Assembly: GCF_042956465.1 (NCBI RefSeq)
Contig: NZ_JBIBGL010000006.1
Coordinates: forward strand, 62,001 to 126,000
DNA: 64,000 bases
Reading direction: 5' to 3'
DNA from: Embleya sp042956465
Lineage (GTDB): Bacteria; Actinomycetota; Actinomycetes; Streptomycetales; Streptomycetaceae
Below the pieces are notes generated by a model. That model was not told where the DNA came from. It saw only the letters and a list, made by a program, of their open reading frames with translations, and made no database searches. Made by a program: the position numbers and the translations under genes. The first letter of the stretch is position 1; each line of letters starts with the position of its first letter. Below, one piece after another: positions 1-7,071 of the stretch.

Positions 1-198
1 GCGCAGGGTCACCCGGCTGACCCCCAGCCGATCGGCGAGATCGCGTTCGGCGGGCAATCGGCCGCCGTCGGAGACCAGCCCCAGCCGGATGACCTGGAGG
101 ATCTGCTCCAACGCCTCCTCGAAGCCGTTGCCCGCCCGCACCGGCCGCAGCAGCGGCGACAGCCTGTCCCTCGGCTCCGGCCCGGATCGCTCGTCCAC
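1..198 (-). CDS. FadR/GntR-family transcriptional regulator, N-terminal part (cut by window edge)
   Basis: The visible 66 codons end in a classic GntR winged-helix segment with the motif RLPAERDLADRLGVSRVTLR at the very edge, preceded by a helix that fits the start of the GntR DNA-binding domain. The GTG start at 198 has a strong purine-rich ribosome binding site (GGAGGGGAGGG) a few bases upstream. The C-terminal ligand domain lies outside the window, so the FadR subfamily is an inference. The gene diverges from a glutamine synthetase/dehydrogenase operon and is likely to be its local regulator. About 20 residues before the helix-turn-helix are low complexity. Confidence 0.85.
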   Translation of the reverse strand, partial: MDERSGPEPRDRLSPLLRPVRAGNGFEEALEQILQVIRLGLVSDGGRLPAERDLADRLGVSRVTLR

Positions 199-238
199 GA
201 TCCCTCCCCTCCGGCTCTTCCCAATCAATGGTTCGTGG

Positions 239-251
239 CCATACCTTATGG
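239..251. promoter_or_regulatory. candidate operator (CCATA-CCT-TATGG palindrome) in divergent region
   Basis: In the 83 bases between the divergent GntR-type and glutamine synthetase genes there is a perfect inverted repeat, CCATA-N3-TATGG. It sits about 30 bases upstream of the TTG start of the synthetase gene, where a local repressor could block transcription. It is the only clear palindrome there. Binding by the neighbouring regulator is an inference. Confidence 0.35.
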
Positions 252-281
252 CTTCCGGTTGGACCGACAGGAGGCATTCCC

Positions 282-1649
282 TTGGCAGACCGAACGCCCC
301 CGCTGTCCGTCGACGAGCTGCGCGCACTCGTCGACTCCGGGGAGATCGACACGGTAGTCCTGGCCTTCACCGACATGCAGGGCAGGCTCCAGGGCAAACG
401 CTTCGCCGCCCGCTTCTTCCTGGACGACACGCTCGCCCACGGCACCGAGGGCTGCAACTACCTGCTCGCCGTGGACACCGACATGAACACCGTGGCCGGC
501 TACGCGATGTCGTCCTGGGAACGCGGATACGGTGACTTCGTGATGCGCCCCGACCCGGCCACCCTGCGTCGCACCCCCTGGCATCCCGGCACCGCGCAGC
601 TCAACGCGGACCTGCTGTGGCACGACGGCTCCCCGGTCGCGGCCTCGCCGCGACAGATCCTGCGCCGCCAACTCGACCGACTCGCCGAGCACGGCTGGAC
701 CGCTTACGCCGGCACCGAACTCGAGTTCATCGTCTTCAAGGACACCTACGAGGCCGGCTGGGACCGCGCCTACCGCGGCATGACACCCGCCAACCAGTAC
801 AACGTCGACTACTCGGTGCTGGGCACCGGCCGGGTCGAACCGCTGCTGCGCCGGATCCGCAACGAGATGGGTGCGGCCGGGATGACGGTGGAGTCGGCCA
901 AGGGCGAGTGCAACCTCGGCCAACACGAGATCGCCTTCCGCTACGACGACGCGCTGACCACGTGCGACCAGCACACCGTCTACAAGACCGGAGCCAAGGA
1001 GATCGCCGCGCAGGAGGGCATGTCGCTCACCTTCATGGCCAAGTACGACGAGCGCGAGGGCAACTCGTGCCACATCCACCTGTCCCTGCGCGACGCCGAC
1101 GGCCGGCCGGTGCTGGCCGACGACAGCGGTGTGTACGGGATGTCGAAGACGATGCGGCACTTCCTGGCGGGGCAACTCGCCGCGATGCGCGAGTTCACCC
1201 TGCTGTACGCGCCCAACATCAACTCGTACAAGCGCTTTCGGCCCGGATCGTTCGCGCCGACCGCGGTCGCCTGGGGTCCGGACAACCGGACCTGTGCGCT
1301 GCGGGTGATCGGACACGGCCACTCGCACCGCTTCGAGAACCGCCTCCCCGGCGGCGACGTGAACCCCTACCTCGCGGTCGCCGGGATGATCGCGGCCGGC
1401 CTGTACGGGATCGAGCACGAACTCGAACCCGGCGACGCCTGCACCGGCAACGCCTACACCGGCGACGCGCCGCACGTGCCCGGCACGCTGCGCGAGGCCG
1501 CCGGACTGTGGGCCGCCTCGAAGATCGCCGAGGACGCCTTCGGCGCCGAGGTGGTGGCCCACTACCTGCACATGGCGCAGGTCGAGCAGGACGCGTACGA
1601 CACGGCAGTCACCGACTGGGAGCGCTTCCGCTCCTTCGAGCGCATGTAA
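282..1649 (+). CDS. glutamine synthetase-like gamma-glutamyl-amine ligase
   Basis: A 455-residue member of the glutamine synthetase superfamily, which ligates ammonia or an amine to glutamate with ATP. Visible active-site features are the ELEF metal-binding glutamates (about residues 146-148), the ESAKGECNLGQHEIAFR block (204-220), the HIHLSL nucleotide/metal motif (264-269), the NSYKRFRPGSFAP loop (314-326) and the FENRLPGGDVNPYLA block (351-365). TTG at 282 is chosen because AGGAGG lies seven bases upstream; the in-frame ATG at 228 has no ribosome binding site. The downstream aldehyde dehydrogenase and SDR genes suggest amine catabolism through gamma-glutamyl intermediates (GlnA4- or PuuA-like) rather than nitrogen assimilation. 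The exact amine cannot be read from the sequence. Confidence 0.85.
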   Translation: MADRTPPLSVDELRALVDSGEIDTVVLAFTDMQGRLQGKRFAARFFLDDTLAHGTEGCNYLLAVDTDMNTVAGYAMSSWERGYGDFVMRPDPATLRRTPWHPGTAQLNADLLWHDGSPVAASPRQILRRQLDRLAEHGWTAYAGTELEFIVFKDTYEAGWDRAYRGMTPANQYNVDYSVLGTGRVEPLLRRIRNEMGAAGMTVESAKGECNLGQHEIAFRYDDALTTCDQHTVYKTGAKEIAAQEGMSLTFMAKYDEREGNSCHIHLSLRDADGRPVLADDSGVYGMSKTMRHFLAGQLAAMREFTLLYAPNINSYKRFRPGSFAPTAVAWGPDNRTCALRVIGHGHSHRFENRLPGGDVNPYLAVAGMIAAGLYGIEHELEPGDACTGNAYTGDAPHVPGTLREAAGLWAASKIAEDAFGAEVVAHYLHMAQVEQDAYDTAVTDWERFRSFERM

Positions 1650-1660
1650 GGATCAAGGCG

Positions 1661-3118
1661 TTGTCCCAGCAGCACGAACAACACGACCGACCCGACCCGG
1701 ACGGCCCGCACGAGCACGACATCCTCGACCCCACCACCGAGGAGGTCGTCGCGACCGTCCGGGCGAGTTCGGCGCACGACGTCGACGCCGCGGTGGCCCG
1801 GGCCGGCCGCGCCGCCGCGCACTGGGCGGCCTGCGCCCCCGGCGACCGGGCCCGCATCCTGCGCCGCTTCGCGGTCGTCGTGGACGAGCACCTGGAGGAA
1901 CTCGCCCGCCTGGAGGTGCGCGAGGCTGGCCACCCGATCGGCAACGCCCGCTGGGAGGCGGGCAACGTCCGCGACCTGCTCGACTACGCCGCCGGCGGCG
2001 TCGAGCGGCTGACCGGCCGGCAGATCCCGGTGGCCGGCGGCCTGGACATCACCTTCCACGAACCGCTCGGCGTGGTCGCGGTGATCGCGCCCTGGAACTT
2101 CCCGATGCCGATCGCCGCGTGGGGCCTGGCGCCCGCGCTCGCGGCCGGCAACGCGGTTCTGCTCAAGCCTGCCGAGACCACCCCGCTGACCGCACTGCGC
2201 CTGGCCGAACTGGGCCTGGCCGCCGGGCTGCCCGAGGGGCTGTTCCAGGTACTGCCGGGCGCCGGCCCGGTCGCCGGACGGGCCCTGGTGGAACACCCCG
2301 GCGTGGCCAAGGTGGTCTTCACCGGCTCCACCGCCGTGGGCAGGGACATCATGGCCAGGTGTGCCGCCGGGGTGAAGCGGGTGACCCTCGAACTGGGCGG
2401 GAAGAGCGCGAACATCGTCTTCGCCGACGCCGACATCGAGGCCGCCGCGGCCGCCGCGCCGGGCGCGTTCCTGGACAACACCGGACAGGACTGCTGCGCG
2501 CGGACCCGCATCCTGGTGCAGCGCGGCGTCTACCACCGCTTCATGGACCTGCTCGAACCGGCGGTGCGGGCCTTCCGGGTCGGTGACCCCAGGGATCCCG
2601 ACACGCAGATGGGCCCGCTGATCTCCGCCGCGCATCGCGAGCGGGTGCGCTCCTACGTACCGCAGGACGCGCCCGCCGCGATCCGCGGGGACGCGCCCAC
2701 CGGCAAGGGCTTCTGGTATCCGGCGACGGTCCTCACGCCCGACTCCGCCGAGGACCGCACGGCCGTGGAGGAGATCTTCGGCCCCGTCGCGGTGGTCCTG
2801 CCGTTCGACGACGAAGCCGATGCGATCCGGCTGGCCAACGCCACCGCGTACGGCCTGTCCGGGTCGTTGTGGACCCGGGACGTGGGTCGCGCGCTGCGCG
2901 TCTCGCGGGCGGTGCGGGCCGGGAACCTGTCCGTCAACTCGCACAGCAGCGTGCGCTATTCGACCCCGTTCGGCGGTTTCGGGCAGTCCGGGCTGGGGCG
3001 CGAGTTGGGGCCGGACGCACTGGCGGCCTTCACCGAGATCAAGAACGTGTTCATCAGCACCGAGTCCACCAGCACCGAGACCATCAGCACCGAGACCATC
3101 AGCACCGAGGAGAGTTAA
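1661..3118 (+). CDS. NAD(P)-dependent aldehyde dehydrogenase
   Basis: A 485-residue aldehyde dehydrogenase, oxidising an aldehyde to the acid. The PWNFP motif with the oxyanion asparagine is at about 144-148, the cofactor lysine at 169, the FTGSTAVG turn at 220-227, the general-base glutamate in LELGGK at 244, and the nucleophile in GQDCCARTR at Cys278. The EEIFGP and PFGGFGQSGLGRE motifs follow near the C-terminus. TTG at 1661 is chosen because AAGGA lies about eight bases upstream and it is 11 bases after the synthetase stop. It probably oxidises the (gamma-glutamyl) aldehyde made in the same pathway. The last 22 residues are an unusual Ser/Thr/Glu repeat described separately. Confidence 0.92.
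   Translation: MSQQHEQHDRPDPDGPHEHDILDPTTEEVVATVRASSAHDVDAAVARAGRAAAHWAACAPGDRARILRRFAVVVDEHLEELARLEVREAGHPIGNARWEAGNVRDLLDYAAGGVERLTGRQIPVAGGLDITFHEPLGVVAVIAPWNFPMPIAAWGLAPALAAGNAVLLKPAETTPLTALRLAELGLAAGLPEGLFQVLPGAGPVAGRALVEHPGVAKVVFTGSTAVGRDIMARCAAGVKRVTLELGGKSANIVFADADIEAAAAAAPGAFLDNTGQDCCARTRILVQRGVYHRFMDLLEPAVRAFRVGDPRDPDTQMGPLISAAHRERVRSYVPQDAPAAIRGDAPTGKGFWYPATVLTPDSAEDRTAVEEIFGPVAVVLPFDDEADAIRLANATAYGLSGSLWTRDVGRALRVSRAVRAGNLSVNSHSSVRYSTPFGGFGQSGLGRELGPDALAAFTEIKNVFISTESTSTETISTETISTEES
3056..3109 (+). repeat. 15-bp tandem repeat at the 3' end of the aldehyde dehydrogenase gene
   Basis: The nonamer AGCACCGAG recurs four times with a 15-base period (starts 3056, 3071, 3086, 3101), linked by ACCATC or TCCACC. 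It is in frame and encodes a Ser-Thr-Glu-Thr-Ile tail appended after the conserved end of the enzyme. It looks like slippage-derived sequence. Confidence 0.85.
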
Positions 3119-3904
3119 GTGACCGAGCAGACCCCCGTGTGCCGCCGCCTGGTCGGCCGTACCGCCGTCGTCACGGGAGCGGGCAGCGGTATCGGCCTGG
3201 CCTCCGCCCGGCGACTGGCCTCCGAAGGCGCGAACGTGGTGTGCGCCGACATCGACGAGGCATCCGGGAAGGCCGCCGCCGAAGAGGTCGGCGGACTCTT
3301 CGTGCGCGTCGACGTCACCGACGCCGAGCAGGTCGAGGCGCTGTTCAAGACCGCGTTCGACACCTACGGGTCGGTCGACGTCGCGTTCAACAACGCGGGC
3401 ATCTCGCCGCCCGACGACGACTCGATCCTGACCACCGGTCTGGACGCGTGGCGCCGGGTCCAGGAGGTCAACCTCACCTCGGTGTTCCTGTGCTGCAAGG
3501 CCGCGTTGCCGTACATGCAGCGACAGGGCAGGGGCTCGATCATCAACACCGCGTCGTTCGTGGCGGTGATGGGCGCGGCGACCTCGCAGATCTCCTACAC
3601 CGCGTCCAAGGGCGGCGTGCTCGCGATGTCACGGGAACTGGGCGTGCAGTTCGCCCGCGAGGGCATCCGGGTCAACGCGCTGTGCCCGGGCCCGGTGAAC
3701 ACGCCGCTGCTCAAGGAACTGTTCGCCAAGGACCCGGAGCGGGCGGCCCGCCGGCTCGTGCACATCCCGGTCGGCCGCTTCGCCGAACCCGAGGAACTCG
3801 CGGCCGCGGTCGCCTTCCTGGCCAGCGACGACTCGTCGTTCGTCAACGCCGCCGAATTCCTGGTGGACGGCGGTATCGCCGGGGCGTACGTCACCCCGAT
3901 GTAG
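3119..3904 (+). CDS. short-chain dehydrogenase/reductase (SDR)
   Basis: A 261-residue classical SDR with the Rossmann motif TGAGSGIG (19-26), the NNAG motif (91-94), catalytic Ser146 and the Y160-x3-K164 pair in SYTASKGG. The C-terminal ECPGP-like stretch reads LCPGPVNTP. GTG at 3119 follows the aldehyde dehydrogenase stop with no gap and has GGAGAG just upstream, so translation is coupled. The family oxidises or reduces alcohol/ketone groups with NAD(P)H. In this operon it probably handles an alcohol/aldehyde intermediate of amine breakdown, but the substrate is not evident. Confidence 0.9.
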   Translation: MTEQTPVCRRLVGRTAVVTGAGSGIGLASARRLASEGANVVCADIDEASGKAAAEEVGGLFVRVDVTDAEQVEALFKTAFDTYGSVDVAFNNAGISPPDDDSILTTGLDAWRRVQEVNLTSVFLCCKAALPYMQRQGRGSIINTASFVAVMGAATSQISYTASKGGVLAMSRELGVQFAREGIRVNALCPGPVNTPLLKELFAKDPERAARRLVHIPVGRFAEPEELAAAVAFLASDDSSFVNAAEFLVDGGIAGAYVTPM

Positions 3905-3980
3905 CCGGTGCCGCGCCCGTCGGTGCGCCGTGGGCCCGGCCCGAACCCGGATGGGTCGGTATCGGTGCTCGTCCGGCGGC

Positions 3981-4010
3981 GGGGAGGTCGGGGCCGGCCC
4001 CGACCTCCCC
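3981..4010. terminator. convergent bidirectional hairpin terminator
   Basis: A perfect 30-base palindrome (15-bp arms beginning GGGGAGGTCGGGGCC) lies between the stop of the rightward SDR gene and the stop of the leftward Rpf gene. No T-run follows, as is common in high-GC actinomycetes. Confidence 0.7.
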
Positions 4011-4026
4011 CGCGCGGTGTCGCGGG

Positions 4027-4704
4027 TCAGCGCAGCGACAGGCGTTGGCCGGGGTGGATCAGGTCGGGGTTCGGGCCCACCGTCGCCTGGTTCTTGGCGT
4101 ACAGGGCCGGCCAACCGTCGGGGAGGTGGTGTGCGGCGGCGATGCCGGACAGGGTGTCGCCGGGCCGGACGACGATCTCGTCGGCGTTCGGGGGCAACGG
4201 GAACTGTTCGGGGGAGGAGGCGGGTTGCTCGCGGGAGTCGGAAGCCGGCCGATCGGGTGCGGCGGCCTTCGCGGGTCGCTCGGACCGGTCGTTCGTGGAG
4301 CGTTCGGCGCGCCGGGCGGGGCCGGCGCCAGCCAGACCGGCCTTGCGTCCGCAGACGGGCCAGGCGCCCGCCCCCTGTGATCGCAGTACGTTCTCGGCGA
4401 CGCGGATCTGCTCCGCCTTGGGCGCGTCCTGCGCGCGGCCCTTGCCGCCGTTGGCCTTCCACGTGCTCTCTTTGAACTGCAGTCCACCGTGGTAGCCGTT
4501 GCCGGTGTCGGTGGTCCAGTTGCCGCCGCTCTCGCAGTGCGCGACCCGGTCCCAGGTGGCATCGTCCGCGGCCCGGGCCTGGCCCACCGCGACGAAGCCG
4601 ACGAGTGAGGTCGCGACGACGCCGACGACGGCCGAGGCGCGCAGCCGGCGTCGGCCGCCGGCTCGGTGCGATTCGTCACGGTGCGAGGTGCTGTGAGAAA
4701 GCAT
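4027..4704 (-). CDS. secreted resuscitation-promoting factor-like protein (Rpf domain + LysM)
   Basis: A 225-residue secreted protein. A Sec signal peptide covers residues 1-46 (basic start, then VVGVVATSLVGFVAV, cut near ARA). The Rpf transglycosylase-like domain follows at about 47-120 with WDRVAHCESGGNW, where Glu58 is the expected catalytic acid, plus GYHGGLQF and a paired cysteine in WPVCGR. A low-complexity linker leads to a LysM domain at about 177-224 (VVRPGDTLSGIA ... NPDLIHPGQRL). Such proteins cleave peptidoglycan and help spores or dormant cells restart growth. ATG at 4704 has GAAGGGA upstream and gives the proper signal peptide; a longer in-frame extension to 4899 is rejected. 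It is monocistronic with a long leader. Confidence 0.92.
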   Translation of the reverse strand: MLSHSTSHRDESHRAGGRRRLRASAVVGVVATSLVGFVAVGQARAADDATWDRVAHCESGGNWTTDTGNGYHGGLQFKESTWKANGGKGRAQDAPKAEQIRVAENVLRSQGAGAWPVCGRKAGLAGAGPARRAERSTNDRSERPAKAAAPDRPASDSREQPASSPEQFPLPPNADEIVVRPGDTLSGIAAAHHLPDGWPALYAKNQATVGPNPDLIHPGQRLSLR

Positions 4705-4816
4705 GGATTCCCTTCGGAATTCCCCTGTGGGGCTCGACCGGCGGCGATCCGCGAGGAATCCGTTCCGGTCATCCGAATCGCCCGGATGCTTGTGACGAGC
4801 GTTTCGTTGCCTCCAC

Positions 4817-4835
4817 CTCGCGACTCGGTCGCGAG
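4817..4835 (-). promoter_or_regulatory. stable hairpin in the Rpf leader
   Basis: On the minus strand the leader contains CTCGCGAC-CGA-GTCGCGAG, a perfect 8-bp stem with a three-base loop, about 115 bases before the start codon. It shows that the leader is structured. Rpf genes of Streptomyces are known targets of c-di-AMP (ydaO) riboswitches, but the conserved blocks of that riboswitch are not evident here. Confidence 0.45.
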
Positions 4836-4888
4836 TTCGGCCGCGTCTGCACGGCGAAAAACGGGGGTGCGGTCTGCACTTGGCGCAG

Positions 4889-4918
4889 ACGCTAGACAAC
4901 CCGCGTCGTCGATATCAA
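4889..4918 (-). promoter_or_regulatory. candidate promoter of the Rpf gene
   Basis: On the minus strand TTGATA (4918-4913) and TAGCGT (4894-4889) are separated by 18 bases, a fair match to a vegetative sigma-factor promoter. It would start transcription near 4882 and give a leader of about 178 bases. Confidence 0.4.
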
Positions 4919-5397
4919 CGACCGACTACGTTTTCGCAGGCCACAGCGGCATTTCCCGCGTGTGTCGGACAGGTGTCGAGGCTTTCCCATGGGCCGGCAA
5001 ATTCGCTGCTGCGGCACCGTTCGGTGGGCGACCGTACGGGTGAACTTATTGCGCCGCAGGGGTGTCGACCGTGACCGGTACCCCGCCCCCGACCCCACTC
5101 CCGAGGATGTCGCTCCCACTCCGGAGCAGGGATTTCGATGAAAGCGACTTTGTCGTGAGCCGAACAATGCGGGGCTCGGCAATAAACCTCGGAGGGTCTC
5201 TCGAAGATTTCCTTGCGACGGCGGCCCGGCTCTTCCGGGTGGTGTTTCGCACAGCGGTACCATCCGCGCGCGATCGGCGATTCGAAGGGATTGGCAACAG
5301 TCGGTTTCGGATCAGCCGACCACACATAATAGTAATTTAATGCCGCCGGGTCGCGGAGTTTCCCATCACCACCGCCCACGGGATCCCGTGCGCGGTA
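4919..5397. other. intergenic region with a local dip in GC, no supported gene
   Basis: Between the divergent-side end of the Rpf promoter and the LacI-family gene there is no ORF with convincing codon usage. The part from about 5100 to 5345 is clearly less GC-rich than its surroundings and ends in an AT-rich stretch (ACATAATAGTAATTTAAT). A minus-strand ORF can be drawn from 5379, but it has mixed third-position composition and no recognisable domain. Confidence 0.5.
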
Positions 5398-6399
5398 CTA
5401 GCTCCTCGGGGGTGCGGTGCTGGTGCGGATGACCAGTTCCGGGTGGAGGAGGTGGCGGGCGGCTTTGCCGCGTTCGCCGCGTAGGCGTTGGAGGAGCGTT
5501 TCGGTGGCCAGTCGGCCCATCTCCTCGCGCGGCTGGTTGATCGTGGTCAGGCCGATGTGCCGCAGTCCGGCCAGGTGGGTGTTGTCGTAGCCGACCACGG
5601 AGACGTCCCCGGGCACCCGTACCCCGGACGCGGACAACTCGCCGATGATGCCGACCGCGTTGAAGTCGTTGGCCGCGACGATGGCCGTCGGGAGGGTGTC
5701 GCGGTCCAGCAGGGCGCGCGCGGCCCGGGCGCCGCCCGTGTCGGTGTACTCGCTCGGCACGACGGACATGTGGCGGCTCAACGCCAGGCGCGTCATGGCC
5801 TGTTCGTAGCCGCGGCGGCGGACCGCGGACTGCGAGCCGGCGCCGCCGTCCACGTGCACGATGTCGCGATGGCCGAGCGCGGCCAGGTGCTCGACGGCCA
5901 GCGCCGAGCCGGTGGCGCCGTCGTCGTTGACGGAGTCCACCCGGGCGGCCCGTACGCTGCGGGCCACCAGCACGGTGGGCACCTGGGCGGCGGCATCCTC
6001 GATCGCGGAGGTCTCCACGACCGGGCCCAGCAGGATCAGGCCTGCGGGGTGGAACTGGAGCAGGCGTTCCAGGCTGCGGCGCTCGTGCGCCGGACGGCGT
6101 CCGCCGGTGCCCAGGATGATGTCCATGCCGCAGGCGTGCGCGGCGGCCTCGATGCCGTCGACCACCTCGGCGAAGTACGGGTTGTGCAGGTCGGAGATCA
6201 TCACGCCCAGCGTGCTGCTGCTGCCGGTGGCCAGGGTGCGGGCGTTGAGGTTGGGGCGGTAGCCCAACTCGCGGGCGGCGGCCAGGACGGCCTGTCGGCG
6301 CACCTCGCCGACCTTGGGCGAGTCACGCATCACCAGCGACACGAGCGAGCGGGAAACCCCGGCGCGGGCGGCGACGTCCTCGAGGGTGGGACCGGACAC
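5398..6399 (-). CDS. LacI-family transcriptional regulator of the inositol operon (inferred)
   Basis: A 333-residue LacI-type repressor. The N-terminal helix-turn-helix TLEDVAARAGVSRSLVSLVM is at residues 5-24, the hinge helix NARTLATG at about 52-59, and the rest is a periplasmic-binding-protein fold with the usual blocks VGIIGELSASGVRVPGDVSVVGYD and INQPREEMG. GTG at 6399 has AAAGGTGAG just upstream. It diverges from the inositol operon, and two pairs of TGGAGCGCTCCA palindromes between them fit this family, so it probably represses the operon and itself until an inositol-derived ligand binds. Confidence 0.92.
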   Translation of the reverse strand: MSGPTLEDVAARAGVSRSLVSLVMRDSPKVGEVRRQAVLAAARELGYRPNLNARTLATGSSSTLGVMISDLHNPYFAEVVDGIEAAAHACGMDIILGTGGRRPAHERRSLERLLQFHPAGLILLGPVVETSAIEDAAAQVPTVLVARSVRAARVDSVNDDGATGSALAVEHLAALGHRDIVHVDGGAGSQSAVRRRGYEQAMTRLALSRHMSVVPSEYTDTGGARAARALLDRDTLPTAIVAANDFNAVGIIGELSASGVRVPGDVSVVGYDNTHLAGLRHIGLTTINQPREEMGRLATETLLQRLRGERGKAARHLLHPELVIRTSTAPPRS

Positions 6400-6714
6400 T
6401 GATGCTCACCTTTCTCCCGATGTGGAGCCGGCGGCCGGGTCGGTCGGGCGGATCCGACGACCGATGCCTCGGTCGTCGAGGCTCCGGCCGGCGGGGCTGC
6501 GACGGTCGGGGCTCCGACGGTCGAAAACGTGCCGACCCGGGGTTCGACGTCCACCGATTCGACGCTTGCGACCATCCGGTGGGCCCGCGACCCGCACAAC
6601 CGCGATCCCACCCCGCGCCACCCGATGCCGGAGCGCCGCCCCGCACGATCGGCTCCCCGGCGACGCCGGTGATCCCGGCGATCCGACGGCCGACGGCCGA
6701 CGGCCGTGGAACGA

Positions 6715-6755
6715 AGATTACACGCTTGGAGCGCTCCAAAGAATGGAGCGCTCCA
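6715..6755 (-). promoter_or_regulatory. operator pair 1 with candidate promoter of the LacI-type gene
   Basis: TTGGAGCGCTCCAA (6726-6739) and TGGAGCGCTCCA (6744-6755) are perfect palindromes of the LacI-family type, with centres 17 bases apart. On the minus strand a TAATCT hexamer (6720-6715) lies immediately downstream of the first palindrome and looks like a -10 box, so the operators would cover the promoter of the regulator gene and give autorepression. Similar TGGGAGCGCTCCCA sites bind CebR in Streptomyces. Confidence 0.65.
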
Positions 6756-6857
6756 CCCGGAACGACCCGAAACACCTGCCGAACGGTCCGACGAATGGCT
6801 GTAATGCCTACCGTCTCTGGTGTGTCGGCACCGCCGAGCGAACCTGGCGAGTGAGTC

Positions 6858-6932
6858 TTGACACGCTCGGACGGCGGGTATCAGTCTTGGGGCGTTCCCG
6901 GATTGGAGCGCTCCAAAATGTGGAGCGTGCCG
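6858..6932 (+). promoter_or_regulatory. candidate inositol-operon promoter with operator pair 2
   Basis: TTGACA (6858-6863) and TATCAG (6879-6884) could form a promoter, although the 15-base spacer is short. Just downstream lie a full palindrome TTGGAGCGCTCCAA (6903-6916) and a half-conserved copy beginning TGGAGCG (6921-6932), again with centres 17 bases apart. The placement after the start point fits roadblock repression. Confidence 0.55.
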
Positions 6933-7071
6933 ATTCGGCGGCGCCCCGAGCACGGCAGTCGGACGGTCGGCCGCCGAAGTCCCGTTGCCCACCTGCCCGG
7001 TCGGCCGGTCGCCCAATCACCGGTTGTCCGATCAACCGATTGCCCACCCGTCCACTGGAGAAATGAATCTG

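Larger units (their letters stand above)
6400..7071. other. divergent control region of the LacI-type gene and inositol operon
   Basis: A 672-base region with no credible gene. It holds two operator pairs and two candidate promoters (entered separately), plus GC-rich simple repeats such as three copies of CGACGGC near 6684-6706. ORFs drawn through it have Arg/Pro/Gly-rich shadow composition. Confidence 0.7.

Noticed and set aside
246..1571. 441-codon minus-strand frame opposite the glutamine synthetase-like gene
   Set aside because: Val/Gly/Arg/His-rich shadow without recognisable motifs; the plus-strand gene has complete active-site motifs.
617..1660. Extended N-terminus of the aldehyde dehydrogenase (open frame back to 617)
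   Set aside because: The extension is an Arg-rich shadow of the upstream gene; TTG at 1661 has a ribosome binding site and gives a normal family length.
4705..4890. c-di-AMP (ydaO) riboswitch annotation
   Set aside because: The leader is structured and the gene type is right, but the conserved terminal AGCTAACC-like and GGGGTGAATC-like blocks were not found, so it is not called.
4915..5379. 154-codon minus-strand frame in the low-GC patch
   Set aside because: Less shadow-like composition, but no clear ribosome binding site, no domain, and it runs through the candidate Rpf promoter; kept only as a low-interest finding.
6314..7066. 250-codon plus-strand frame in the divergent control region
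   Set aside because: Runs through LacI-type operators and promoters, Arg/Pro/Ser-rich, no ribosome binding site, no homology pattern.
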